Part shown: positions 1 through 11,143 of the stretch, in pieces
How the letters are laid out: the number at the start of each line of letters is the position of its first letter
Numbering within the stretch: position 1 is the stretch's first letter
Assembly: GCA_030549175.1 (NCBI GenBank)
Contig: JAUKUA010000002.1
Location: 2,046,001-2,110,000 of the forward strand
DNA from: Lasiosphaeris hirsuta
Taxonomy: Eukaryota; Ascomycota; Sordariomycetes; Sordariales; Lasiosphaeriaceae
Reading direction: 5' to 3'
DNA length: 64,000 bases
Notes under the pieces: generated by a model
Told to the model about the DNA's origin: nothing
The model's input: the letters and a program-made list of their open reading frames with translations, nothing else
Database searches by the model: none
Program-made: the position numbers and the translations under genes

Positions 1-562
1 CGTCGAGCTACATTCGGTCAGTACTTGTTTCCTTGTTCGAGGTGGGTGGGTGGGACGCACCGGACCCAGACCGTTGGCGCCGGCATTGTTGATCAGCACG
101 TCTACCCGGCCGTGGGTGTCGAGTGTCTGTCATCTCTGTCAGTCACAATTCCATTGTCCACCTGGCGCGCGCTAAGTTCTTTGTCAAGCAACTTGCCTGC
201 TTCACAAGACTCTCGCAGCCCTCAAGATCCGCGACATTGCACTTGGTGTAGGTGACAGAGCTAGCCCCAAATTTCAAGCATCTCTCTTCGAGAGACGGTG
301 GCGGAGGCGTGTTGTTGTAAGTTAGGACCAGCCTGGCACCAGCCACGGCGAACGACTCTGCCAGCCCTTGCCCTATTGCTCCCGCGGCGCCTTCAGGGTA
401 ATTAGATGTGGCCACATGCTTTTTTTGAAGCATTGCCGACTTACCTGTGATAATCGCGACTTTGTCTTGGAGGGACCCCTTGAACTTGGCAGGGTTGATG
501 AAGGGGTATACATCGCTGCGGAAGCGAGGGATGAACTGAGAGGGGGGTTCTTGTTCGCTCAT
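1..562 (-). CDS. Short-chain dehydrogenase/reductase, 5' part (runs off window)
   Basis: NAD(P)-dependent Rossmann-fold oxidoreductase, substrate unknown. Exons on the minus strand are 562-445, 390-197, 126-61 and 7-1, and the gene continues left of the window. After splicing, the cofactor-binding motif reads VAIITGAAGAIGQG and the later NNAG motif reads DVLINNAGANGLG, both classical SDR signatures in the right order. Introns are 391-444 (GTAAGT...AAG), 127-196 and 8-60 (GTGCGT...TACTGAC...TAG). The middle intron starts with GCAAGT, a rare GC-AG intron, and is needed to join VKQ to TLDTHGRVDV. The catalytic YxxxK lies outside the window, so activity cannot be judged. About 40 residues precede the Rossmann fold, as in fungal gluconate-5-dehydrogenase or arabinitol-dehydrogenase-like SDRs. 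The family is certain; the subfamily is not. Confidence 0.85.
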
Positions 563-1125
563 TGTGGCGGCACGTTGGGGGATTTCTTAGTTGAACACTT
601 GGTAAATAACAATGTAACTGTTCAACGAAAGGTTACTACTGCAGCGAGGCGTTGTTTGAGAGAATTTGGAAGCAAAGCGATCGTGACATTACCCAGGCTT
701 ACGGCGGGGTAAAATACCCGATCTATAAACTAATAGAAGACACAGTATTACCTCGGGATAAACATAAGCGGGACGGGTCGTTGTCGGCAATAGTTTTAGG
801 AGCTGAAAATGGGGCAAATTATCCACGATTACTATGACTACTAGCACTCTTACTAGAGGGGGAGCTACTGCAGAGTTCAATTCACCCTATAATTACTAAT
901 AGGTAGGCAATTGGTTTGACATTCATTGCTACCTGACTCAAGTTAAGACAAAGTCAAACTTGAAGTCTTCTCAATCAAAGCAATGCCATTTGTCTCCTAC
1001 CTTACCTAAGGTAATGATGCTTTTTACCATCCTAACCAGCACTGCGTAAACTTGTGTACCCAGCCATCTTGTTAGAAAATGTGCTTGCTGCCTGTAGAAT
1101 GGGATGAGGCAGTTTGCTTAGGGCA
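563..1125. other. Intergenic spacer with palindrome
   Basis: No convincing gene is seen. It holds the upstream region of the SDR gene and a 13-bp near-perfect palindrome TTACCTAAGGTAA at about 1002-1014, one of a family of CCTAGG-like palindromes scattered through the window. Confidence 0.6.
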
Positions 1126-1593
1126 TCAAACACTGCAGCCCTCGTTCCGAATATGCAGCTTCTCGCGAACCGCCGAGAAGGAGCCGAACTGGCACCTGAA
1201 CTCGGTAGACTCGCCCAACTTGGCGAACCTTCCGCAGCCCCTCTGCTTCAGAGCCGACTCCCAGCCGTCGACAAGCTCGGCAAGGGCTTGCTTGCGGGGG
1301 GTGGTGACAGTCGGCTTGAAGTACTCCAGGTCGCCCTTGGTGCAGTGCAGGAGGTGAGCGAGCTTGGTGTGCAGCTCCTCGGCTTCATCTGCGCTCTTGA
1401 GATGCCTAGCGAACCCGACAACGATGACCCAGTGGTATTCGATCTCACCCAGTCCATCCGTTACCGCCTTTTCGAATTGGAATGCCGCAAACGCGGCATC
1501 CTCGGCGGGGAAGAGGCCCAGAAGAGTCTTTCGGACATCTTCGTCGTACTGGGCGCAGTCATTTAGGACGAACAGGCATACTCTGGCAGTCAT
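1126..1593 (-). CDS. Hypothetical protein, 155 aa
   Basis: Uninterrupted reading frame, unrecognised. The start chosen is the internal Met giving MTARVCLFVLNDC; a Met at 1650 would add 19 residues of low-complexity sequence. The protein is mixed alpha/beta in character with a hydrophobic beta-like strand (HWVIVVGFA) followed by an acidic helix and a Lys/Arg-rich tail. It has no signal peptide or membrane segment. Its layout resembles the next gene on the same strand (1920-2396), which suggests a tandem pair of diverged paralogs. It could also be a single exon of a longer gene. Function unknown. Confidence 0.45.
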   Translation of the reverse strand: MTARVCLFVLNDCAQYDEDVRKTLLGLFPAEDAAFAAFQFEKAVTDGLGEIEYHWVIVVGFARHLKSADEAEELHTKLAHLLHCTKGDLEYFKPTVTTPRKQALAELVDGWESALKQRGCGRFAKLGESTEFRCQFGSFSAVREKLHIRNEGCSV

Positions 1594-1919
1594 GATGGGC
1601 GATGTGTGTGGTCGAGGTACAGACGAGAGTCTTGCTGTGGTGGTTCTCATATCAGGAGGGAGGTGTGCTAGTTTTTTATAGAGATGTAGGGGTCATGGAA
1701 AGGCAAAAGCTGAACATAAACAGGTGCATTGTTTTCCAACACGTTTGGATGATGGGATGGACAAATAGTTATGGGTTATCGACTGTAATGCCGTTTTATT
1801 TCTGTATGTGATTGCTGCTAATTATACTGCCAGCTAGCATTTAGAGACCGGGGCCATCTTCAAAACAAGCTAATTCACTGCGGGCTCGCACTTGACAAAG
1901 CTCCAGCACAAACAACCGC

Positions 1920-2396
1920 TTACACGTAGTCATGGATCCCCAGGACACGACGAATTTGGTCAAAGGAGACACCGACTCGGCTATAGCTACCGCCCGCGTC
2001 TGCATATTGGAGCATGCTATCCAACACAACGCTCTCTAGGTTTCTCACAAAGATGACAAGTTCAAGCATTGCTTGGTTTTGGAGAGCCAGCTCGGCGCTT
2101 GTAGTTTCGCGGGATTTGAAGCTGACTTTGCAGGGTACACGGCTCTCGATAGCCTCCAAGATCTCGTCTGAACCGTCAACCGTGGTTGTGAGGTCGGCAA
2201 ACGCAATGACGGCCACAAAGATCTGAGGGTTCTTTGGCTCTGCCTCTGTGAAAAAGTACCCTCCCATGACAGCCCCCTCAAAATATCTTAGGATGGAGGA
2301 CAAGGCCATCTCCATGTCTTGACCAAAATTTTTGCGGCACTGACACTTGCTCTCAAGGATAACCGCCATTGATCTGACAATAGTACTGTTATCCAT
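1920..2396 (-). CDS. Hypothetical protein, 158 aa
   Basis: Uninterrupted frame starting MDNSTIVRSMAVILESK, unrecognised. Like the neighbour at 1126-1593 it has an N-terminal helix-forming stretch, a hydrophobic strand (IFVAVIAFAD), an acidic stretch (DGSDEILEAIE) and a long C-terminal helix. There is no signal peptide. Spacing to the neighbour is about 330 bp and both are on the minus strand. No intron is needed. Function unknown; confidence rests on frame length, a sensible start and the resemblance to its neighbour. Confidence 0.45.
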   Translation of the reverse strand: MDNSTIVRSMAVILESKCQCRKNFGQDMEMALSSILRYFEGAVMGGYFFTEAEPKNPQIFVAVIAFADLTTTVDGSDEILEAIESRVPCKVSFKSRETTSAELALQNQAMLELVIFVRNLESVVLDSMLQYADAGGSYSRVGVSFDQIRRVLGIHDYV

Positions 2397-3327
2397 GTTG
2401 TTGAGTATGTGTATGCTTTTGAGGTTTCTTTGGATGTAGAGCTAGAGCCAAGTTGGATTACCTAGGTAGGCTAGCAACGTCTTTGCTTGGTTTGGTACTT
2501 ATCCTCCGACGGTAGCATCTAGCTTCTGTATTTAAACCCGAACCGTTTGCGTCTTGCACCTAACATTGTTCATGAACACTGACACCACACCATGTATTCA
2601 GAATCCATTCCACACAAAGACGGCAGATGACGACCATAACCAACGAAGCTTCACCAAGCTCGAATAATCCCGGCAGCACGAACGAACAATCGCATTGTCC
2701 TTCAAACTTTGAGTCCCACCTTGGAAAAACAAAGATGTGATCCGTGACCCTCCCTACGAGAGAGCGGATGATTTGTCCTACTAGCAGCTTTGGCGCACGC
2801 CAATGCTTTGATGGTGCTACAAAAGCGGCTTTACTGAGTTATCCATTGCTACTACTGGCGGGTAGAATGCAATATATGAGCCGAGTATGGCGCATGACTT
2901 GTTTTCGGTTGGAGGGGCTTATAATATATATTGAACGTGCGGTTCTTACTAGACAAACTTAAAGAGGTCTCCAACGAGCACATCCAATGAGACACAACCC
3001 CCATGTTTAGGTACGTAGGTTGGAATACACAATTGGGGTACGACTCTCTTGCAATACCTCCCTCCATCTTTGCCCCCCTCTCAAACCGCACAGTACGACA
3101 TCCCTCACCCATGCCCACGTTCCTCATTCTTTTTGGACCGCAGTATATTTCCCAAACGCCAGGCTTCGTAATGCAGATTCCGTCACTAGACCAGCTTGCC
3201 CGGTCTATAAAGGTATGGTAAGTATGCTGCTTGCTCAGGTGGCCTCGCGTCTTCCGCCTCTCCCGACACCACCTTCCACAGAGCATCTTCTTCCGGGCAC
3301 ACCAGTCGTCTCTATCATGATCACGGT
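2397..3327. other. Intergenic spacer
   Basis: No gene is supported. It contains TTACCTAGGTAGG at about 2458-2470 and the 3' flank of the WD40 gene. Open frames on both strands here (for example minus 2852-3376) lack family resemblance and sensible composition. Confidence 0.55.
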
Positions 3328-5248
3328 TCAGAGCCGAACACCCCAGACACCACGTCCGGCGCTGACCCCCAGCCATTCACCGGAGTCGCCAGTCGAAAGG
3401 TGTGGCACCCATCCGAGATTTCCAACTTCATAATCACATTGCCAACTGGCCACGGGGCTCCTCGAGTTATCGGCAGATACCGTGCCATTGATGTTTGAAG
3501 GGGGCGGTCCCTGGCTGAGCAAGTCCCAGATGAGCACTTGGCAGTCATCGCCGCCCGAAGCAAGTGTCCCTCGTCTCAAGGGTGACCACTCGACACAGTT
3601 CAGAGCACCGCTGTGGCCGCGCAACTCCAACAGCGCCTGGCCTGGCTGACGAACATCCAGTATCCTGATGACATTCGAGTCTTGGGCAAATGTCGCCAGC
3701 AAGTGGTGGTCATGTGGTGATGTTGCCAACCGCAGCAATGGTGGGGCGTGGGACATGGTCTGTTGCGCGAGCGTGGGGCTGATGCGTCCACCGTTCGCGT
3801 CTGGAAGGATGCACTTTAGCACGCTTTACTCGAGGGCCAGAACTATGAAGAGCTGTCACATACCTCTTTCGTCCTTGGCCGTGGGCTCATAAATAATAGT
3901 ACTGTGCTCCAGGCTTCGAAGATCAAACATGCGAACGCTGCCGTCCTGTCCGCAGCTGACAAACACATCAACGCTCTGAGCGCAGAAGCGCACATCATAC
4001 ACCTCCTTGTCGTGGGCGATCAGCTGCGTCTTGGCCGTCAGGGACGGAATGTCCCAGATGGTGCATGTGGTGTCTATGCTCGAGGTGATGATTAGGCTAG
4101 GTGTGACGGTATTCCAATCTAACGAGGTTAATGGGGCAGTATGATCCGGGGTCTTTGAGTTTGAGAGGAGCGCAAGGGGCGTGAGTTTCGTAACAGTCTG
4201 GTCTCGCCCATTCCTTGATGTTATCGAGGAGCCAACCGTTGGCGCCTGGGGATCGGATGGCAGGGACCACAGTCGGAGGTGGTCGCCTGAGGTTGCCAGC
4301 AAATCCGTCGATTGCTTTTGCGACGATGGGGGTTCCCACAGGAGGCGGGTGACAGGATATGAATGGGTTGCCTCCGCGACCCTCGTGAATTCCATCGAGT
4401 ACTTGGATCCGCCCGGGGTGTAGACATCGGACGGAGTCGGAGACAGCTGGGTGTCAAGGATTTGAATCTGTTCACGTTAGCCCGCGGCATTGTGTCGGGG
4501 CATGGCAGCAGGCACTCACAAAGTTGTGCCCATCTTCCAGATAGCTCCCGATGGCAAGCTTTCCTGCGCCGTTGCTCTGGGGAGCCCACTTGCACCAATC
4601 GAAGGCGTAGAGGGCCCAGGGTGCCATGTAGTTGCTGGTGCGAGGTTGGGCGTTGGCTAACTCGTAGGCCTGGGTGCCAGGCATGCTGTCCGACAAATTG
4701 GAATCGGCCCTTGGCCGAATGTCGGCAAGGCCGAGTGGTGTGTTAGAGATACCGCGCTGGGAACCCGGCTGGCCATACTTGTTATCAGTGGGCGACATGT
4801 ACTGCTGCGAGGCGCTGGAGCCGCCCGGGGTGGTTGGGGTATAGGGAAGGTAGCCCGATCCACCACCGTCGTACGGTGCGGCGGGACTGGAGCGCGTGTA
4901 GCCGTGGGCGAGGTTCATAGGGCTTGGTTTGCTCGGGGTTTGGTAGTCGGGCTGCTGCATGGTGGGCAGCGTCGGCGCTGTGTTGGACGAGATGGCGGAG
5001 GGTCTTGCGCCCATTCCGCCGGGCTGCAGCACATTCGGCACGGCGGCGGAGCTCTGATAGCTCTGCAGCTGGGGCGGGTTCGAGGGTGCTTGCTCGAGCT
5101 TGATGTGAGGCGCGCCAGGGGCCGGGTATTCATGGGGGGATAATTGGCCTTGGTGGCTCATGCCCGACGACATGTGCAGCTCGTCATTGTGGGAGGAGTA
5201 GGTGCCCGTCCGGCGCGGCGGCTGGTACTGCGGCTGCTGCTGGTTCAT
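3328..5248 (-). CDS. WD40 scaffold protein, WDR68/DCAF7/TTG1 family
   Basis: Predicted 601-aa WD-repeat scaffold; animal and plant relatives (DCAF7/WDR68, TTG1) bind DYRK kinases, cullin-DDB1 ligases or transcription factors. Exons are 5248-4520, 4467-3864 and 3800-3328, with introns of 52 and 63 nt. The C-terminal ~360 residues carry the family hallmarks TSLDWNTVTPSLIITSSIDT, TQLIAHDKEVYDVRFC, SVRMFDLRSLEHSTIIYE and an ending of the GRGVWGV type. The first ~240 residues are Pro/Gln/Ser/Tyr-rich, disordered and absent from animal homologs. The start at MNQQQPQY was preferred; an upstream in-frame Met at 5437 would add 63 residues. The gene diverges from the Cab4-like gene. Family confident; partners in this fungus are inferred. 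Confidence 0.93.
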
Positions 5249-6240
5249 TGTTCCGATAGGTGCAGGAACCGTGGGGCGCGCTACGGGCGGACAATGCAGC
5301 GCAAGCTGGAGACGGCGGGTGTGGGCGGCGACAGCGACGTCGATGTGGGCGGGGACCGGGGAGCGAGGGGGGGGCGAGACCGAGACCGAGAGCGACGAGG
5401 GGGAGGGGATGTCGGAGGGGGAGCGGCTCGTGAGCAATGAGGGGCCAGCGGCGACTCAAAGCAACTCTAAGCTTGACTCGGGGCTGCGGCGCAATGGCGG
5501 AGGGCACAAGTCGCCGTCGTCGGCCACAGCGGGGAGATGGAGTCGGGCACGGAAGCCCGGTCGCGGCGAGCAGTCAGCGTTTGGGACGAAGATGAGATTC
5601 CTGGCTGGGTTGCTCTGCCTTTGGAGGGGAGCGAGCGCGAGGTCGAGGCGAGGTCTGGTAGCAATGTCGCAGGTCCCAGGCCCACAGGCACAGGCCACAG
5701 GCAGGGGCGCCACAGCGGCTTCATGTGACGAGATTGGCTGTCGCGGCTGATGCAGGGGGCTGCCACCCAGACTAGCGCCTGGCACGCCTGGCAACGCCTG
5801 GCAGCAATGGATCTCGAGAACTTTGCCCAACTCTTATCTTCTTTCTTCATAAATTATACTTTGTATTTTCTTGGCTTTCGAGTAACGGCGCGAAAAGTAA
5901 GGCAACCTCTTGAAAGCATATTTTGAGGGTATACCCGACGACCTGCAGCTTGCGACTGCCCGCTTCCAGTTTTCCGGTACTAGAATGCGCATCTTTGCGA
6001 CTCTTGCGCCTGGAGTGCCGATCAGAAATACCCCGCTCCCAAGTCAACTGCTAACTATCTTCGCCAAGGTCAACCTGGGCTGTGCAGCTCAATTCTTCCC
6101 CACACCACTCAACTCGGCTTTCTGCCGAGTTCCAGAGCTCGGAATCGCGTCGGCATCCCGTACCGCCCGCCAAGTCGCCGGCCACTTGGTGCCCAACCTG
6201 AACACTTGCTTCTCAACGGCATTTTCTTGACCGTGCGGAC
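5249..6240. promoter_or_regulatory. Divergent promoter between WDR68-like and Cab4-like genes
   Basis: A spacer of about 1 kb shared by two housekeeping genes. It is GC-rich next to the WD40 gene and has CTTATC (GATA-type core) near 5833. No gene is seen. The overlapping frames on both strands are compositionally biased and not gene-like. Confidence 0.5.
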
Positions 6241-7485
6241 ATGACACTCAATACCATACGGCGGGACGAGCTCCCCTCGCTGCTGCTGCTCCCCTTTCCC
6301 CCTTCCCCTTCGAGCCGTGTGCTGCTGAACGCTGCATATCGCCCTCCGCTCGAGGCTGCCATTTCTACACTCTCCAGCTTCAAGAAAACAGACGGCCCGG
6401 CAAGGCTCATTGTTGCTGTTGCCTCCCCCGTTCTGCACGGCCAATTCGTCCGTTCCAAGACGCTCTCATGGCCCGACGCCCAAGCCCTGCTAGCCGGCAT
6501 CTACGCCATCGTGTCAGTGGTGTGCGCCGAGCGCAAGATCGCTACTGAAATCGACGGCAGCCCTGGGTCTGTGGACGTCTCTGTCGTTTTGGTTGATCAT
6601 GATCGCAAGCGCCGCTTTTCGCCCGATTTCCGCCCAGGGATCGAGGCTAACAACACCATTGTCGTGGACCTCGCCACCTTCGCGACTGCCTACCATCCTT
6701 GGAGGTACATCTTCAGCGTCAGGAGCGAACCTGGCCTGGAGTTGTATCAGACCTACCTCAAGTTGGCCGAGGGCAGGCAGACTCTGCTCCACGAGCAGCT
6801 TATACCCGTCGAGGGGGGTCTGGCCATGAACGTTGCACAGAAGGACTCGTCAGCATTGCCCTCACAGACCCATGGGTGCCCAGTTGTCTGCCTCGGCGGC
6901 ACCTTTGACCACCTTCACCCAGGACACAAGCTGCTTCTTACCGCCGGCGCTCTCCTCCTCCAAGTCCCCCATAAAGACTCGGCCCAGTCATGCCGCTTTG
7001 TCATCGGCGTCACTGGCGACGAACTGCTCAAGAACAAAAAGTTCGCCGAGTTCGTTCAACCGTGGGAGGCCCGGGCTCGAGCCGTTATCGTCTTTCTCTC
7101 GCGTCTCCTCCAACTTTCGACCCGCGGCTGGAGAGATGGCCTCGAGCCGGAGATCGAAGAGAACGACGGCGATTTCCGCGCATCTTTCCGCCGCGGCACC
7201 ATTACCATCCAGTGCGTCCGCATCCAGGACGCCTTCGGGCCGACCATCACCGTCGAGAACATGGATGCTTTGGTCGTGTCTGGGGAGACGAGATCGGGGG
7301 GTCGCGCTGTCAATGACCGTCGGGTCGAGCAAGGCTGGCAGCCTCTCGAGGTCTTTGAGGTTGACGTGCTTGATACCGAGGAGATTTCAGACGAGACTAA
7401 CCAATCAGACAATTTTGCTTCCAAGATTAGCAGTTCTGCAATCCGGAAGCAGAGGGCTCAGGCAAAGGCTGCAGCTGAGGACTGA
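6241..7485 (+). CDS. Pantetheine-phosphate adenylyltransferase (Cab4-like)
   Basis: 414 aa, one exon. Eukaryotic PPAT transfers AMP from ATP to 4'-phosphopantetheine to give dephospho-CoA, the fourth step of coenzyme A synthesis. The nucleotidyltransferase domain begins near residue 215 with CLGGTFDHLHPGHKLLL, which carries the GGTFDxxHxGH signature. Downstream, DELLKNKKFAEFVQPWEAR, DAFGPTI and VSGETRSGG are the usual ligand-binding and C-terminal PPAT blocks, ending in an ISSSAIRK motif. The N-terminal ~200 residues are an extra domain typical of fungal versions, which are longer than bacterial CoaD (about 160 aa). The start is the first Met of the frame. Essential housekeeping enzyme; no anomalies. 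Confidence 0.93.
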   Translation: MTLNTIRRDELPSLLLLPFPPSPSSRVLLNAAYRPPLEAAISTLSSFKKTDGPARLIVAVASPVLHGQFVRSKTLSWPDAQALLAGIYAIVSVVCAERKIATEIDGSPGSVDVSVVLVDHDRKRRFSPDFRPGIEANNTIVVDLATFATAYHPWRYIFSVRSEPGLELYQTYLKLAEGRQTLLHEQLIPVEGGLAMNVAQKDSSALPSQTHGCPVVCLGGTFDHLHPGHKLLLTAGALLLQVPHKDSAQSCRFVIGVTGDELLKNKKFAEFVQPWEARARAVIVFLSRLLQLSTRGWRDGLEPEIEENDGDFRASFRRGTITIQCVRIQDAFGPTITVENMDALVVSGETRSGGRAVNDRRVEQGWQPLEVFEVDVLDTEEISDETNQSDNFASKISSSAIRKQRAQAKAAAED

Positions 7486-7870
7486 GGCTTCCATGTTCCC
7501 TGTTCAAACATCTTCATACACCCCAGTTCGAGGGCAGCGTGAGTTTCAATCCATCATTATTGTGCAAGCCACCTGGCGATTTTCTTCCGTTCGAACATAT
7601 CAGGACATCAAATATGTGCTGGCCACTATTTGTTTTGTACTCGCCCTTCCACTCACGCCGTAGCTACGCAGCATGATACCCTATCTCCCCTCACGCTTCT
7701 GACAAGCCCCAACATTGCAACGCATATTCGTACACTACACGTGGTATCATATGCAATTATCCGGGGTATTCCCACCAGTATCACCCCCCCCCCCCCCCCC
7801 CAAAGCTGAACTCACCACAAAAACTACAAAGGCAGCGCAATAAAACAAGACGGAAAAGACTTCCCGACCC
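7486..7870. other. Convergent 3' spacer with C18 homopolymer
   Basis: Space between the 3' ends of the PPAT gene and the membrane-protein gene. It holds an 18-base run of C at 7784-7801, prone to length variation. No gene is seen. Confidence 0.7.
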
Positions 7871-10048
7871 CTACCCCCATGCATCCATCTTCCTCCCGCT
7901 GAACCCGGCAGCTTGCTCCGGCCGCGCAACCACTTGGGCCGAATGCTCATATGGTGGTCTCGGTGCCGGCGTGTCCCGCGCTACTGCTAGCCTCCTCAGA
8001 TGCAAAAGCATCTTCTCACGCTCAGTGTTGTTCCTGCTCAGCAACCGCCCCGACTCGGAGAAATACCTCTCGACTACCAAGATGCCCACGAGACTGACGA
8101 TGATTGCTGCTCCCGGCGTGGGTACCCACATTGTCCACCCCTCGATAAACTCGTCGTCCGTATACGGTGTCAAGTTGACGTAGCTCACCACGGCATGCGA
8201 CAGCTCTCCCGATCGGCAGTAGCAGCTGTTGTAGAGGCCCAGCTGTTGCCCGGACACGATAACGAGAATGAAGGCGGCGAGAAGAAAGTCCCGGACACAG
8301 GTAAACCGCCACAGGGTGCGCGGCTGCGTGCACCAGCGCTTCGCGCAGAAGTGGTCAAGCGCCGCGTTGACAAGCCAACAGAGCATGATAACGGTCCATG
8401 CCATGGAGCGACATGCGAAACCTTTCAGCGGGGTCAGGTACGAAATAATCAGCGACGGGATGTAGCAAAGTCCGATGACCCAGACGAAGGAGATGGCGAA
8501 CAGCGCGAGGGACCAACGCTGAGGGACGAGATCGGAGACTTTTTGCGGGCGGTAAGAGTTGTTCATGCCCAAGTAGGCGGCAACTTTGGGCCAGTCAAGG
8601 AGTTGTTTATCCTCCACACTCAATTCAGACCGGAGGACCTCGGTTGCCGGGTGCTCCTCCGCCTGTTCGACGCTCGAGGCGTGGCGTTGATGTTTGTTGT
8701 CCCCGCCCCAGCTGTTGAGCGGGATGCTTTCACCATCCGGGACGTGGGCGTAGCTACCTCTGTACTCGCCACCCCCCCCAAGCATTATGGCTGGAGGCGC
8801 CCCATCAGGCAGAATGGGGATATTGAGAGCTGGAAAGAGGTCATACTCGGGGCCTAGCCCGTGGTCAAAGTGCTCGCGCAGGTTGTGACGCAACTGCTGG
8901 ATGATGTTGACGGCCGACGTCGACGATGTGAATGCGCCAATGTTGCCGCTCAGCTTAACAATGGGTACGACGATCAGCAACAGCGTGACGATGGCGATGG
9001 TGTGCGACGTCTGCGTCTCGAGTCGGCTAGACCACGTACGCACAAATGCCGCCATCAACGCCGACATGAGGCCAAAGACGGATATCCATGTCGTCAAAGT
9101 TGAGTCGCCCCGGTTGAAGACAAGTCGTTGAGCGGCGACTTCGATGGTGTATAGTACCGGACGCTCGAGCGGTTGGAGATGGTTGATGGCGTGATTCCAA
9201 CGCTGAAAGTACTCGGGGAGCTGTTGCACCGCTGGTTGCTCGGTGCGCCAGGAAGGGCGCATGACTTTGCGGCGAAGGGAAGTGAAAAGAGCAGCTGAAC
9301 GGTCGATGAAGTTACGGCTAGCTTGGTTAGACTTGGAGGTCCCTGTCCGATCTGGGGCCCGGCCGTGGTCGACCTTGAGGAGGTCCGGGCGGAACCGCGG
9401 CACAACCTGGGGTCCTAGTTGACCCCGCTCCTCCTCGCCCCAAACTTGCGGGAACTCGACGTGAACTTGGAGGTTTTGGAGCCTTTCCAGCGCCGCCAGG
9501 AAGTGGTCGGAGGGGTCGTGGAAGTTGAGCTCATCGTAGACGGACCAAATGGTAGCGATGGCGCCCGCGCTCAACAACCGGTTCTTCTCGGCCTTCAGCA
9601 GTAAATGACGACGCGCCGTAATACGTGTCAAGAGACACCAGAGGGTGTCGATGGGATCGGCGAGGATGTGTGCGACAACAGCGGCTATATTTGTGGGCCC
9701 CAGAGGCGGGAAATAGTAATGGGCGATGAGCACGATGGCGGGAATCACCCAGAGCGACACGCGCATAAGGATATCGTTCGTGTCCCAGGTTCCGTACCCA
9801 TCACCACATAGGCGCTCGCATGCTCGGTACGTGATAAAGATTCGGTTGGGGTTCAGGAGGTTCCCTGCATCATCCAGCAAACAGACTTGATTCTCGGTAT
9901 CGGAGCAGTTCTGCGGGAGCTTGCTGATGATGTCTTGGTAGCAGGCCGTGAAGTTGGCGTTGTTGACCCATCGGAAGGCCTCGCTCGTGCCTGGCCACAG
10001 GGCTATGAGAGACACGAGCGGGCCGAATATGCGCATCGAGCCTTGCAT
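7871..10048 (-). CDS. Multi-pass membrane protein with secreted N-terminal domain, hypothetical
   Basis: About 725 aa, one exon, unrecognised. The chosen start (MQGSMRIFGPLVSLIALW) gives a signal peptide ending near TSEA; a Met at 10036 is an alternative, while the farther upstream Met (10267) would bury the signal. The lumenal part that follows has six or more Cys (ACYQD, NCSD, QVCLL, ACERLCG). About seven hydrophobic segments then appear, including SLWVIPAIVLIAHYYF, IAIVTLLLIVVPIV, SLALFAISFVWVIG, TVIMLCWLVNA, FLLAAFILVIVSG and AAIIVSLVGILVV. A large soluble loop of about 300 residues lies between the first and second. The layout suggests a surface or endomembrane protein conserved in ascomycetes. 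Function unknown. Confidence 0.8.
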   Translation of the reverse strand: MQGSMRIFGPLVSLIALWPGTSEAFRWVNNANFTACYQDIISKLPQNCSDTENQVCLLDDAGNLLNPNRIFITYRACERLCGDGYGTWDTNDILMRVSLWVIPAIVLIAHYYFPPLGPTNIAAVVAHILADPIDTLWCLLTRITARRHLLLKAEKNRLLSAGAIATIWSVYDELNFHDPSDHFLAALERLQNLQVHVEFPQVWGEEERGQLGPQVVPRFRPDLLKVDHGRAPDRTGTSKSNQASRNFIDRSAALFTSLRRKVMRPSWRTEQPAVQQLPEYFQRWNHAINHLQPLERPVLYTIEVAAQRLVFNRGDSTLTTWISVFGLMSALMAAFVRTWSSRLETQTSHTIAIVTLLLIVVPIVKLSGNIGAFTSSTSAVNIIQQLRHNLREHFDHGLGPEYDLFPALNIPILPDGAPPAIMLGGGGEYRGSYAHVPDGESIPLNSWGGDNKHQRHASSVEQAEEHPATEVLRSELSVEDKQLLDWPKVAAYLGMNNSYRPQKVSDLVPQRWSLALFAISFVWVIGLCYIPSLIISYLTPLKGFACRSMAWTVIMLCWLVNAALDHFCAKRWCTQPRTLWRFTCVRDFLLAAFILVIVSGQQLGLYNSCYCRSGELSHAVVSYVNLTPYTDDEFIEGWTMWVPTPGAAIIVSLVGILVVERYFSESGRLLSRNNTEREKMLLHLRRLAVARDTPAPRPPYEHSAQVVARPEQAAGFSGRKMDAWG

Positions 10049-11143
10049 ACTGTCGAGACATGGAGCGAGACTTGGGACGCGGTCATGAAGGACATTGGTC
10101 AGGTACGGGGGCTGGAGCTTTTTACCCTGGAACTCGGTAGACTCGGAGCCTTGTGAGGCTCCGGTGCGGAGGTCAGGTGTTGTGTGACGGCGGACGCTAT
10201 TCTCTCGCAGCTGAATGCTGGGTGGCTGTGCCGCAATTATACTATACACACATCTGGGGAACCCCAATCTTGCCGTGGTGAGGGGTATTATTGGCGGCTC
10301 CCCCTTATCCGCCCAACGCTATTTGGCTGCTTGGCGCTTGATTAGGGTAGGTGCCGCAAGCCCACTGTCGCATTGCATTCTGTCCCTGGGTGGCCTGAAC
10401 AGGGCCTAGGCCCCACGCGGGACCGACGCGTCCTCACATTGCAAATGTGAAAGTTGGGAAGACGTTGACAGCACATTGTAATCCGTTCTGGGGTGGGGAG
10501 CAAGTATTGTTCGGTAGTACCAGCTTGAGATGATACGCGTATGCATATGATACGTGGAGTGAGTGAGTGGTTACACAAGGGAGACGGAAGTAGCTGTAAT
10601 ACACTTCAAATGCATAGTATTTTGGAACTAGGTATGACGAACTTCTGCTACCTCAGAGCTTGAGACTGCTGAATATCACCCGCCTGACAACGTCCACGGT
10701 GGGTAGTAACTGATGGTGGGCTGTGATACACACACCGAAAGGTTCAATCGGTGTCTTGTTTTGACTAGCGCGGGCAGTCTTGGGACCACTTCCGGATGTG
10801 ATCGTGCCGGAACTACGACTGCGAGCGAACTAGCTTGCCCAAGTCCCATTTATTTACTGCGCTTTGTCAAGCGGTGAGTAAGTGAGCGCCCAAAAGTCAA
10901 ACACAAGTTATTTTTTAATTTTTTAATTTTTAATTTTTAATTTTTTTGAGAGAGAGAGAGAGAGCAGGAAAAGCATCTTGAGCCTCGTCCCTGCAGTCCT
11001 CTCAGAGTAGACTCAGCCACGACAGGTCGCTTTCTCTTATTTGTTGCTCTGGAAAAGTGAGGTAGGTAGGCAACTTTCACATCTTCAGCAGCCATTCGTA
11101 AACTCTCTCGACAATACTCCTCCAGCTCGCTCGAATTAAGTTC
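10049..11143. other. Intergenic spacer with AT and GA microsatellites
   Basis: No gene supported. It contains a TTTTTAA(T)n-type tract at about 10910-10947 directly followed by a (GA)n tract at about 10948-10964. The region around 10530-10560 has overlapping short palindromes (ATACGCGTAT, ATGCAT, CATATG). Confidence 0.6.

Noticed and set aside
2852..3376. Minus-strand 174-codon frame downstream of the WD40 gene
   Set aside because: Overlaps the end of the WD40 coding region in another frame and has Trp/Cys/Arg-rich random composition.
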